DNA of 64,000 nucleotides from Bryobacterales bacterium. Its GTDB lineage: Bacteria > Acidobacteriota > Terriglobia > Bryobacterales > Bryobacteraceae. The notes below the pieces were generated by a model. It saw only the letters and a program-made list of their open reading frames with translations, was not told the DNA's origin and ran no database searches. The stretch lies in the NCBI GenBank assembly GCA_020851555.1, contig JADZCM010000038.1, positions 124,001-188,000 on the forward strand. Direction: 5' to 3'. The position numbers and the translations under genes are program-made. Of the stretch, positions 1 to 8,079 are shown piece by piece; positions within the stretch are counted from its first letter, which is position 1, and each line of letters opens with the position of its first letter.

Positions 1-89
1 TCGTTCTTGGCGATCACCCAGCGCATAGCCACTCCTTCCGCTTCCCCTGACGGGTTGGCTGCGACCTCACGGAAGTCCCGTACAATCAT
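1..89 (-). CDS. Cupin domain protein, 5' part only
   Basis: The gene runs off the left edge of the window; only the first 29 residues are present. They begin MIVRDFREV and continue through an MRWVIAKN segment, the way many small single-domain cupins start, just before the first cupin metal-binding motif. The ATG at 89 is chosen because an AGGA ribosome site lies about 8 bases upstream on the minus strand; an ATG at 119 is in frame but fits the family less well. It is divergent from the polymerase gene, so the region around 120-206 probably holds promoters for both. The metal ligands lie outside the window, so the family call is an inference from the N-terminus. Confidence 0.5.
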   Translation of the reverse strand, partial: MIVRDFREVAANPSGEAEGVAMRWVIAKN

Positions 90-186
90 GGCGTTCCTGA
101 ATTCCTCCCCAGCTACCATTCCATGGTATCGCAGGACGGGCCGGCGGCTGCCATCTTCCTTCCGGTGGTTGTATTCGAGACACGAC

Positions 187-206
187 TAGTGTAAATATAT
201 ACAGTA
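187..206. promoter_or_regulatory. LexA-type SOS box overlapping the polymerase promoter
   Basis: The 20 bases match the Escherichia coli SOS-box consensus (TACTG, then alternating TA, then CAGTA) at 18 of 20 positions; the mismatches are at positions 3 and 8 of the box. It ends on the base before the GTG start at 207. TTGTAT (169-174) and TAAATA (192-197), 17 bases apart, form a plausible promoter inside the same stretch, with a start point expected close to 207. LexA binding here would block polymerase entry. The operator match is seen directly; use by a LexA of this organism is inference. Confidence 0.75.
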
Positions 207-3200
207 GTGACCTACGTCGCGCTGCACAACCACAGCTACTATTCGCTGCTGGACAGCGCCATGAGCGTGGACGACATCGTTGCGGCGGCAGTCGGGTACG
301 GCATGCCCGCCGTCGGGCTGACGGACCGCGACTCGCTGGCCGGGGCCGTGCAGTTCTACAAACTGGCCCGGTCCGCGGGCATCCGCCCTATCATCGGCAG
401 TGAAGTCACGCTGGCCGAGGGGGGCTCCCTGGTTCTGCTGGTTGAGAATGCGGCCGGCTACCGCAACCTCTGCCGGTTACTCACCACCCGCATCGGGCAT
501 CCCGAGGGGGTGACGCTGGAGAACCTGAACCGTTTCCGCGGCGGTCTGATCTGCCTTTCCTACAGCGGGGACCTCCAGTACAGGGAGATCTTCGGGCGTA
601 ACTTCGCGCTGGAGGTGTCGCCGCACAACGAAGCCGGCCTGCAAGCGGCGCGCCGCCTGGCCGCTCTGTCGCGCCGCCACCGGATCCCGCTCGTCGCCAC
701 GGCGCACGCGCACTACCGGGATCCGGCCGGCCGCCTCATGTACGACATCCTGTCGTCCATGCGCACCCTCACCCTGCTCGGCCAGGAGCACAAGGACAAG
801 CACGGGGAAGGAAACTACCACCTGCACTCGCCGCAAGAGATGACGGAGCGCTTCCGGTCGTTGGAACAGGCGATCGGCAATACCGAACGCATCGCCGGGC
901 GCTGCTGCTTCGACTTTGACCTGGGCGACATCCATTTCCCGCCTTTCGCCGTCCCCCCGGGCGAGACCGCCATCGCCCTGCTGCGGCGGATGGCGCGGGA
1001 AGGAGTGGCCCGCCGTTACGCGCCCGCGCCCAAACCCGAGGTGCTGGCGCGCCTCGAAAAGGAACTGAACGTCATCGAGGAGGTCGGCTACGCGGAGTAC
1101 TTTCTGATCTTCGCCGGGCTGGTGCGCTGGGCCGGCGAGCAGGGCATTGAAACCCTGGCCCGCGGCAGCGCCGCCGGCAGCCTGGTATGTTACGCGCTGG
1201 GAATCAGCAACGTCTGCCCCTTCCGTTTCGGCCTGTCGTTTGAGCGCTTCCTGAACCGGGAGCGCATGCACTTCGCCAAACTCGCCGACATCGACCTCGA
1301 CCTGCCCTGGGACCGCCGCGACGACGTGGTTCGGCACGTTATCGGCCGTTACGGCTCCGAGCACGTTGTCATGATCGGCGCGTTCAACACTTTCCAGGGG
1401 CGCGCGGCGGTGGCCGACATCGCCAAAACCTACGGCTTGCCGGAGCGTGAGGTGCGCCGGTTCACCGCGCACCTGCCGCACTTCAGGGGCGACGCCGAGG
1501 CCGTGGTTCAAACCACCCCCGAATGCCGCGGCTTGCCGTGGCGGGAAGAGCCGTACCGCACCATCCTCAAAATGGCCGCGCGGTTCGAGGGAATCCCGCG
1601 GCATGCCTCCATGCACCCCTGCGGCCTGGTCATCAGCAGCGCCCCGGCCGCCGACCGCATGCCGCTGTTCAGAAGCGCCAAAGGCTACCTGACCACGCAG
1701 TACGCGATGGATGACGTGGAGGAACTGGGGCTGCTCAAGATGGACCTCCTGGGGCAGGCGGGCCTGAGCGTGTTGCGCGACGCCTGCGCAAACGTCCGCG
1801 AGAACCGGGGGCGCGCGCCCGACCTCCGCGCCATCGACTACCAGGACGCCGCCACCTGGGAGACCATCGCCACCGGCAACGCCCGAGGCGTATTTCACAT
1901 CGAGTCGCCCGCCATGACCAGCCTTCTGGTAATGACCGGCTGCCGCGACCTGGACTGCCTCACGGCGGTGGAGTCCATCATCCGGCCCGGCGCCGCTAAT
2001 GAAGGCAAGAAGCGCGCCTTCGCGCGCCGCCACCAGGGACTGGAGCCCGCCGCCTACGCGCACCCTTCCTTGGAACCTCTGCTGGCCGACACCTACGGGG
2101 TGATGGCCTACGAGGAACACATTCTTCTGGTGGCCAACGGCTTTGCCGGGATGCCCTGGGGCCGCGCCGATATTCTGCGGCGCGCCCTGGTCAAAAACAA
2201 AGACCGCTCGAAGATCGCCCAACTGGGCGAGGAGTTTCGGGCCGGCGCCGTCGCGGCGGGGCGCACGCCCGAGGAGGCCGAAAAGGTCTGGGCGCTCGTG
2301 GAGGACTTCGCCGGCTACATGTTCAATAAGGCGCACTCGGCCGCTTATGCCGTCGAAGCCTTCCAGGGCGCCTACCTGAAGACGCGCTATCCGATCGAGT
2401 TTCTGGCCGCCGTGCTCTCCAGCCGCCGGGGTTTCTACGCTCCGATCTTCTATGTGCTTGAGGCGCTGCGGCAGGGGGCGCGATTCCTGGCCCCGGACGT
2501 GAATCTCTCCGAGCCGCGTTTCCTGGTTCGCGGTGACACCGTGCGGCTGCCGCTCGACCAGGTGAAAGGAATGACCGCCGGAACGCTGGAGCGGATAAAC
2601 GCTTCGCGGCCGTTCCGGGACGCCGGGGAATTCTACCGGCGGGCGCACCCGTCGCGGGCCGAGTGGCTGGCGCTTCTAAAGGTGGGGGCGCTCGATTCGC
2701 TCGGTGAGCCGCGCGGGCGGCTTTTCTGGCGGCTCTGCCGGCTGGAAGCAAGGAAGTCCGGGGATATTCCGGGCTTTTTCGAAGAGGCTCCCGATCTTCA
2801 GGCGAAAGCAGGCGTGTCTCCCGGATCTCCTGACTGGGAATACGAGCTTCTCGGTTTTCCGGTAAGCTGCCACCCGCTCGACTACTTCGCGCCGGACGTG
2901 GACTGGTCCCGCTATGTGCCCGCCTCGGAAGTGAGCCGCCACATGGAGCGGGAGATTGATGTGTGCGGCCTGATTGTGGCGGAGCGGATACACCGCACCG
3001 GCCGGGGCGCCATGAAGTTCCTGACCCTGGCCGATCACACCGGCTTCGTCGAGGTGTCCCTGTTCGCGGACGCCTACCGGCGGTTCGGCCACCTGACTAC
3101 ACGCCCGGTGGTGGCCGTCACGGCGCTCGCCGAGCCGTTTGACAACCGTAAGGGAGTCATGCTGAATGCCACTCGTCTCAAGTTGCCGGGCGGCTCGATC

Positions 3201-3245
3201 AGAACTCGCAGCTCAGTTGGAGGCGGAAGGTGCGGCCGTCGTTGA
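207..3245 (+). CDS. dnaE2: DnaE-type DNA polymerase III alpha subunit, probably error-prone
   Basis: A 1012-residue C-family DNA polymerase. An N-terminal PHP domain opens with YVALHNHSYYSLLDSAMS. The palm carries RGSAAGSLVCYALG and then ADIDLDL near residues 360-366 (two catalytic aspartates), with the third aspartate in KMDLLG near 511. An OB-fold (about residues 915-1000) closes the protein. It is shorter than replicative DnaE (about 1160 residues) and close to the error-prone DnaE2 size, and an SOS box abuts its start, so a translesion (mutasome) role is likely; imuA and imuB are not in the window. The GTG at 207 is forced: an in-frame TAA lies at 192-194 and the PHP motif begins at once. 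No ribosome site fits, which suggests a leaderless message. The 3' end overlaps the convergent receptor gene by 47 bases. Confidence 0.9.
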   Translation: MTYVALHNHSYYSLLDSAMSVDDIVAAAVGYGMPAVGLTDRDSLAGAVQFYKLARSAGIRPIIGSEVTLAEGGSLVLLVENAAGYRNLCRLLTTRIGHPEGVTLENLNRFRGGLICLSYSGDLQYREIFGRNFALEVSPHNEAGLQAARRLAALSRRHRIPLVATAHAHYRDPAGRLMYDILSSMRTLTLLGQEHKDKHGEGNYHLHSPQEMTERFRSLEQAIGNTERIAGRCCFDFDLGDIHFPPFAVPPGETAIALLRRMAREGVARRYAPAPKPEVLARLEKELNVIEEVGYAEYFLIFAGLVRWAGEQGIETLARGSAAGSLVCYALGISNVCPFRFGLSFERFLNRERMHFAKLADIDLDLPWDRRDDVVRHVIGRYGSEHVVMIGAFNTFQGRAAVADIAKTYGLPEREVRRFTAHLPHFRGDAEAVVQTTPECRGLPWREEPYRTILKMAARFEGIPRHASMHPCGLVISSAPAADRMPLFRSAKGYLTTQYAMDDVEELGLLKMDLLGQAGLSVLRDACANVRENRGRAPDLRAIDYQDAATWETIATGNARGVFHIESPAMTSLLVMTGCRDLDCLTAVESIIRPGAANEGKKRAFARRHQGLEPAAYAHPSLEPLLADTYGVMAYEEHILLVANGFAGMPWGRADILRRALVKNKDRSKIAQLGEEFRAGAVAAGRTPEEAEKVWALVEDFAGYMFNKAHSAAYAVEAFQGAYLKTRYPIEFLAAVLSSRRGFYAPIFYVLEALRQGARFLAPDVNLSEPRFLVRGDTVRLPLDQVKGMTAGTLERINASRPFRDAGEFYRRAHPSRAEWLALLKVGALDSLGEPRGRLFWRLCRLEARKSGDIPGFFEEAPDLQAKAGVSPGSPDWEYELLGFPVSCHPLDYFAPDVDWSRYVPASEVSRHMEREIDVCGLIVAERIHRTGRGAMKFLTLADHTGFVEVSLFADAYRRFGHLTTRPVVAVTALAEPFDNRKGVMLNATRLKLPGGSIRTRSSVGGGRCGRR

Positions 3246-5802
3246 GGGTGTTGGTGATCAGGCCGAAATCGGGATCGGTCAGATTGGCGCCGGGAGCGGC
3301 AAACTGGGCGGTGTTGAACAGATTCACCGACTCCGCCCGGAATTGCAGGATCTTTTCGCGCGCCAGGGCGAACCTGCGGGCCACGGCGGCGTTCATGTTG
3401 TAGATTCCGCCTTTGCGGAAGACGTTGCGCCCGAGGTTTCCGGCCAGTTCTCCCGGCTTGATGTACCCGAAAGCGGACCGGGGCAAAAGCGCCCGCGACG
3501 TGTCCGGGCTGCCGATCGTGCGGCCGAGGATCGAAGGATCGAGGATATTCGGCCGGTCCCCCAAAGCTCCGTCCACATTGCCGAATCCCGGGGAATCGGA
3601 TCCGGACTGCACCAGGAACGGTGTGCCGCCCTTCAGCGAAATCACGGCCGAGAGCGCCCACCCTCCGAACATCCGGCGGACCAGCGGCGGCTGGGCGCTC
3701 CAGGCCGGGATGTCGTAGGCGAACCTCGACAGGAAGGCATGCGGCTGGTCGAAATCGCTCAGCCCCTTCAGGTCATGGTGCGAATCGAACTCCGACTGCC
3801 CGCGGTTCTGGGTCCGGTTCGACGCCGTGTCGCTGTAGTTCGCGCCCACGTCCAGGGCCTTGCTGAACCAGTAGGACGCGTCGACGCTCAGGCCCCTCCA
3901 GCGGGGGAGGAGCAGCGTCGCCCGCGCGGCGTCGTACCAGGCGAACGATCCGTTGAGCATGTGCTTCACTTCGGAAAGCCGCGGGTCGGGACGCCGGTCG
4001 TCGATCGTGGCCGTGGTCAGCGGGACGCCCGGAACCACGCGCGCGCGATTGATGTACCACATCTGGATGATCTTGGGCGTGCGGCTTCCAACATAGCCCA
4101 ACTGCAACCGGAAAGCGCCGGGCGAAGCGGGTTCCCAGCTCAGGTTGTACTGCCCGGAGTACGGTGCGGCCAGCCTGGGGTCCAGGATGTAGAGCGACGT
4201 GCGCTGGGCTCCCTGCGGACCGCGCAGATAGGTCCCCACCGGGTCCAGCAGGTCGGGGTTGTTGATGACCAGCTTGAGGTTCCCGGGCGGGTTGAAGCGT
4301 AGTTGCTGGTAGGTCGCCTGCACTATGTTGTCGTAGACCAGGCCGTAGGAGGCGCGAAGCACTCCGAAACGGCCCGGCAGCCGCCCCGCCAGGCCGGCCA
4401 TGGGCGCGAGGTTGTTGCAGTCGCAGGAGTAGGGAAACGTGGTGAGGCCGCCCGCCTCGGTGGGCACGGCCACGGGCTGGTAGCGCACGCCGATCGTCAC
4501 GGTCAGGTTCGGCGTCGCCTGCCACTTGTCGCCCGCGTAATAGGATTGGTCCCAGTTGCGGAACCGGCGGCTGGTGTCGCCCACCGAGACGAAGATCTTG
4601 GTCGGAAGGCCCAGGCGCAGATTGGTGATTCCATCCCGTCCCTGGTCGTTCTGGAAAGAGAAGGAACCGAGCACGGAGTCGTTCTGCACGCCGTTCAGGT
4701 GGCGGCGCAGCAGATCGTACCCCAAGGTCCACTCGTGCCGGCCGCGCACCAGGCGCGCCTGCGCCGCCTGGCGGAACATGTTCTCCGCGCGGTCGATGGG
4801 AAGGTCCTGGTTAGGCCCGGCGCCCGACAGGCCGCTGGTGGACAGCCGCGGGCCCAGATTCCCGGGCTCCGGCACCAACTGGGAGGCCACGCGGTCGAAA
4901 CCCAGCGAAAGGTTGAAGGTCGCCGTCGCGCTCGGCTGGCGCACCCAGGTGATCCGCGATTGATGGGAGCGCGTCGTCGTGTCGGGGTTCATTCCACGCA
5001 CGAACTGAAACGCCAGGACCCGCTGGTGCACCAGTTGCTGGCGAAGCACCAGGCGGTCGCGGCTGGTGAGAGTCTGGTCGATGCGCGCGCTGGCCGTGTC
5101 GCTGTTGATCCGCTGGGGAGCATTCGTGTTCAACATCCTGGCCGCGATGTCGGTCCGGTTGGGCAACTCCGCAGGGTACGACGCCAGAATCCTGGATACA
5201 TAGGCGGCCAGCAGCGGATCGGCCGTCAGGGGCGTCCGCTCGCCGGCGAGCGGCACCAGGACGTTGCCATTCACCATCCCGCGCACCTTCTGCTGACTCC
5301 CCGAAAAGGACAGGATCGAATTCCTCCAGAGCGGAGCTGAGAGGTCCGCGCCGTAGTTGTTTTCCCTGGCCGGCTTCACGCTCCCAACCTGAAAAAACGC
5401 GCGGCTGCTGAGGACGCTGTTCAGGTGCCACGCGAACAAACGGCCGTGGATTCCCTTGCGGCCTCCCGGCGCCACGTGCAGCGGGCCTCCCGGCGCGTTG
5501 CCGTATTCCGCGCCGAAGTAGTTCCGGTCCGGGCGGAATTCGGTGACGATCGTGGCGGTGGTCCCCAGGCGCGTATTCAACTCGCGCAGCAGGTTGTTGT
5601 CTACCAGGTTGAACTGAACGTTCTCGTTGCGGCGGCTCTCCCCGGACTGCGCGTCGGTCTGCCCCAGAAGGTTGAGCTTCGTCCGTTGCTCGATGGTGGG
5701 CGCCTGCGGGCCGGCTTGACCCGCCGCCGGTGGAGCCTGGGCGCGGACGCACAACACGGACGCTACCAGGCAGAAGACCGCACGCAGGGAAAATGCACTC
5801 AC
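3199..5802 (-). CDS. TonB-dependent receptor-like outer-membrane barrel without a usual plug
   Basis: An 867-residue outer-membrane protein with an N-terminal signal peptide (cleavage expected after VRA). It has the long beta-barrel pattern of acidobacterial Oar-like receptors, with stretches such as YFGAEYGNAPGG and ELPNRTDIAARMLNTN, and ends in a terminal aromatic residue (CEF), as outer-membrane barrels do. Oar-type receptors normally begin with a carboxypeptidase-regulatory-like domain and a plug. Here only about 60 residues separate the signal peptide from barrel-like sequence, so the N-terminal part is reduced or lost. The start is a GTG with an AAGGGGA ribosome site. Substrate unknown. 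It overlaps the 3' end of the polymerase gene tail to tail. Confidence 0.8.
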   Translation of the reverse strand: MSAFSLRAVFCLVASVLCVRAQAPPAAGQAGPQAPTIEQRTKLNLLGQTDAQSGESRRNENVQFNLVDNNLLRELNTRLGTTATIVTEFRPDRNYFGAEYGNAPGGPLHVAPGGRKGIHGRLFAWHLNSVLSSRAFFQVGSVKPARENNYGADLSAPLWRNSILSFSGSQQKVRGMVNGNVLVPLAGERTPLTADPLLAAYVSRILASYPAELPNRTDIAARMLNTNAPQRINSDTASARIDQTLTSRDRLVLRQQLVHQRVLAFQFVRGMNPDTTTRSHQSRITWVRQPSATATFNLSLGFDRVASQLVPEPGNLGPRLSTSGLSGAGPNQDLPIDRAENMFRQAAQARLVRGRHEWTLGYDLLRRHLNGVQNDSVLGSFSFQNDQGRDGITNLRLGLPTKIFVSVGDTSRRFRNWDQSYYAGDKWQATPNLTVTIGVRYQPVAVPTEAGGLTTFPYSCDCNNLAPMAGLAGRLPGRFGVLRASYGLVYDNIVQATYQQLRFNPPGNLKLVINNPDLLDPVGTYLRGPQGAQRTSLYILDPRLAAPYSGQYNLSWEPASPGAFRLQLGYVGSRTPKIIQMWYINRARVVPGVPLTTATIDDRRPDPRLSEVKHMLNGSFAWYDAARATLLLPRWRGLSVDASYWFSKALDVGANYSDTASNRTQNRGQSEFDSHHDLKGLSDFDQPHAFLSRFAYDIPAWSAQPPLVRRMFGGWALSAVISLKGGTPFLVQSGSDSPGFGNVDGALGDRPNILDPSILGRTIGSPDTSRALLPRSAFGYIKPGELAGNLGRNVFRKGGIYNMNAAVARRFALAREKILQFRAESVNLFNTAQFAAPGANLTDPDFGLITNTLNDGRTFRLQLSCEF

Positions 5803-5875
5803 AAAGGATCCCCTTCTCCGGAACCGCGAGAGGCGTAAAGTCGATTGTAACCTACGGAGCGCGCCGGGGCCTCGC

Positions 5876-5881
5876 TAGAAT
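5876..5881 (+). promoter_or_regulatory. Candidate -10 element (TAGAAT) for mqnP-mqnE
   Basis: TAGAAT preceded by GC, 24 bases before the mqnP start. The same GCTANAAT form recurs before other genes in this window. No convincing -35 was seen. Confidence 0.4.
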
Positions 5882-5905
5882 AGAGGAAGGCTGCCGCGAG
5901 ACTCG

Positions 5906-6799
5906 ATGGGCTTTGCTTTCCTCAGGAAGATACGGCTGGCGCTGGAGATGATCCGGTTCGAGCATTCCGTGTTCGCTCTCCCCTTCGCGCTGGTTGGCGC
6001 CCTGCTGGCCTTGCGGGAAGGCGGCTTCGCCACGCAGGGTCTGGCGGGGAAGCTCGGCTGGATCGTGGTGGCTATGGTCGGCGCGCGCTCGGCGGCCATG
6101 GCCTTCAACCGGCTGCTTGACGCGGATCTGGACGCCCGCAATCCACGCACGCGTGACCGGCACCTCCCCGCGGGGCTGCTGTCGCGCGGCTTCGCCTGGG
6201 GTTTTACGGCGGCCTCCTCGCTGGCGTTTCTGATTGCCGCCAAGGCGCTCAACAGTCTCTGCTTCAAGCTGGCCCCCCTGGCGCTGGGCGTGGTCTTCTT
6301 CTACTCGTTCACCAAACGCTTCACGTCGTTCTCGCACCTGGTTCTGGGTTTCGCGCTGGGTATCGCGCCGGCGGCGGCCTGGATCGCGATTCGGGCTTCG
6401 CTCGACCCGCGCATCCTCTGGCTGACGCTGGCCGTCACCCTGTGGACAGCGGGATTCGACGTTATCTATGCCTGCCCCGACTACGAGTTCGACAGCCGGG
6501 AGAATCTCTTCAGCCTTCCACGATCCTTTGGCATCGCCGGTGCTCTGTGGATCTCGCGCCTCCTGCACCTGGGCATGATAGCCGCGCTCGCGATTCTCGT
6601 TCACAGCTTCCGGTTGGGTATGCTGAGCGTGGCGGGCGTGGTGGTGGTGGCGCTGCTTCTGTTCTGGGAGCAGAGCCTGGTCAAGCCGCACGACCTGTCG
6701 AGGGTGAACGCGGCGTTCTTCACCATGAACGGCTATGTCAGCGTGCTCTTCTTCCTGTTCTGGGCCGTCGATATCATCTTCCTGCGCTCCGGGGCCTGA
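5906..6799 (+). CDS. mqnP: UbiA-family prenyltransferase, probably MqnP of menaquinone synthesis
   Basis: A 297-residue polytopic membrane enzyme. The first Asp-rich motif is NRLLDADLDARNPRTRDR (about residues 69-86) and the second is DVIYACPDYEFDSREN (about 186-201); together they bind the prenyl diphosphate through Mg2+. The N-terminus (MIRFEHSVFALPFAL) is typical of the futalosine-route members. The aminofutalosine synthase gene starts 2 bases after its stop. This context favours prenylation of 1,4-dihydroxy-6-naphthoate over 4-hydroxybenzoate. The start at 5906 keeps the short amphipathic N-terminus common in the family; an internal ATG at 5948 is possible. Confidence 0.85.
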   Translation: MGFAFLRKIRLALEMIRFEHSVFALPFALVGALLALREGGFATQGLAGKLGWIVVAMVGARSAAMAFNRLLDADLDARNPRTRDRHLPAGLLSRGFAWGFTAASSLAFLIAAKALNSLCFKLAPLALGVVFFYSFTKRFTSFSHLVLGFALGIAPAAAWIAIRASLDPRILWLTLAVTLWTAGFDVIYACPDYEFDSRENLFSLPRSFGIAGALWISRLLHLGMIAALAILVHSFRLGMLSVAGVVVVALLLFWEQSLVKPHDLSRVNAAFFTMNGYVSVLFFLFWAVDIIFLRSGA

Positions 6800-6801
6800 G
6801 A

Positions 6802-7920
6802 ATGCAGCCTGTTTTTGAAGATACGCGGCTGGCGGGCATCCATCAGAAGGTCCTCGCCGGCGAGCGCCTGGATTTCGGCGACGGCCTCGCGCTCTACCGC
6901 ACCCGCGACCTGCTTGCGCTCGGTTACCTGGCGAACCTGGTGCGGGAGCGGCTGCACGGGAACATCACCTACTTCAACGTCAACCGGCACATCAACCCCA
7001 CCGACGTCTGCGTGGCCAGTTGCCGGCTCTGCGCCTACGGCAAAAAGGCGAAGGATCCCAAGGCCTACACCATGTCGCTGGAGCAGGCCTGGGAGACCGC
7101 GGGAAGCGGGTGGTCCGAGGCCGTGACCGAGTTCCACGTGGTAGGCGGGTTGCACCCCTTCCTCACGCTGGACTGGTACTGCGAACTGTTCCGCGGACTC
7201 AAGCAAAGGCACCCGCGGGTACACCTGAAGGCGCTCACCATGGTGGAGGTCGGCTACCTGGCCGAGCGCAGCGGCCTTTCAACCCTGGAGACGCTCCGCA
7301 AGCTGAAGGAGGCGGGCGTCGACTCGCTCCCCGGCGGCGGCGCCGAGATCTTCTCCGAGCGCGTGCGGCGGATCATTTGCGACCACAAGATCGGCGGCGG
7401 CGAGTGGCTGCGCATCGCGCGGGAGGCGCACAGCCTGGGACTGCACTCCAACTGCACCATGCTGTACGGACACATCGAGACGGACGAGGACCGCGTGGAT
7501 CACCTGCTCCGGCTGCGCGCCTTGCAGGACGAAACGCGGGGGTTCATGGCGTTCATTCCGCTGGCCTTTCATCCGGAAAACACGCCGCTTTGCCACATCC
7601 CTCCCGCCACCGGGTTCAACGACCTGACCAACATCGCTGCGGCGCGGCTGCTGCTCGACAATATCCCGCACATCAAGGCCTACTGGGTGATGCTGACGCC
7701 GCGCATCGCACAGGTGGCGCAGCGCTTCGGGGCCGACGACATGGACGGCACGCTGGTGGAAGAGCGGATCTACCACGACGCCGGCGCCACCACCAGCCGT
7801 TCCCTGCGCCGCCAGGAACTGCTGCGGCTCATCCGGGAAGCGGGCCGTGAGCCGGTGGAGCGTGATACCCTCTACCGCCCGGTGACGCGAGCCGGCACGA
7901 CGCTGGCCGTCCTGGCGTGA
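6802..7920 (+). CDS. mqnE: Aminofutalosine synthase, radical SAM enzyme
   Basis: A 372-residue radical SAM protein. The cluster motif CVASCRLC (CxxxCxxC, about residues 70-77) follows the NVNRHINPTDVC signature shared by MqnE and MqnC. Length, the HVVGGLHP motif and the SNCTMLYGH segment fit MqnE, which joins 3-[(1-carboxyvinyl)oxy]benzoate to the adenosyl group of SAM to give 6-amino-6-deoxyfutalosine. The ATG at 6802 lies 2 bases after the mqnP stop, so the two are co-transcribed and probably translationally coupled. An upstream in-frame extension exists but would lie inside mqnP. The other futalosine-pathway genes are not in the window. MqnC is the main alternative but less likely. Confidence 0.88.
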   Translation: MQPVFEDTRLAGIHQKVLAGERLDFGDGLALYRTRDLLALGYLANLVRERLHGNITYFNVNRHINPTDVCVASCRLCAYGKKAKDPKAYTMSLEQAWETAGSGWSEAVTEFHVVGGLHPFLTLDWYCELFRGLKQRHPRVHLKALTMVEVGYLAERSGLSTLETLRKLKEAGVDSLPGGGAEIFSERVRRIICDHKIGGGEWLRIAREAHSLGLHSNCTMLYGHIETDEDRVDHLLRLRALQDETRGFMAFIPLAFHPENTPLCHIPPATGFNDLTNIAAARLLLDNIPHIKAYWVMLTPRIAQVAQRFGADDMDGTLVEERIYHDAGATTSRSLRRQELLRLIREAGREPVERDTLYRPVTRAGTTLAVLA

Positions 7921-8054
7921 TGGCGCGCCCGCGGGTCCGGTTGCCGGAGGGGCGGCCGTAACCGCCGCGGGAGCTGCCGGCGTCCGGGAGGCGTCTGGCC
8001 GCCGGCTCTGCGCGCCGGGTGGAATGGCGGCAGAACAACCCGGAGGCCCAAATG

Positions 8055-8060
8055 TATAAT
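8055..8060 (+). promoter_or_regulatory. Consensus -10 (TATAAT) for the GH127 gene
   Basis: A perfect TATAAT, 19 bases before the GTG start at 8080. A GGGGAG ribosome site lies between (8066-8071), so the leader would be short. No good -35 at the expected distance. Confidence 0.5.
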
Positions 8061-8079
8061 CTCCTGGGGAGACGATCAC

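Noticed and set aside
477-2648. 723-codon open frame antisense to the polymerase gene
   Set aside because: It lies entirely opposite a clear DnaE protein, has biased composition (Gly, His, Arg, Val) and no family pattern. It is a high-GC shadow.
6442-6801. Upstream extension of the mqnE frame
   Set aside because: It overlaps the prenyltransferase gene, and the family N-terminus begins at the ATG at 6802.
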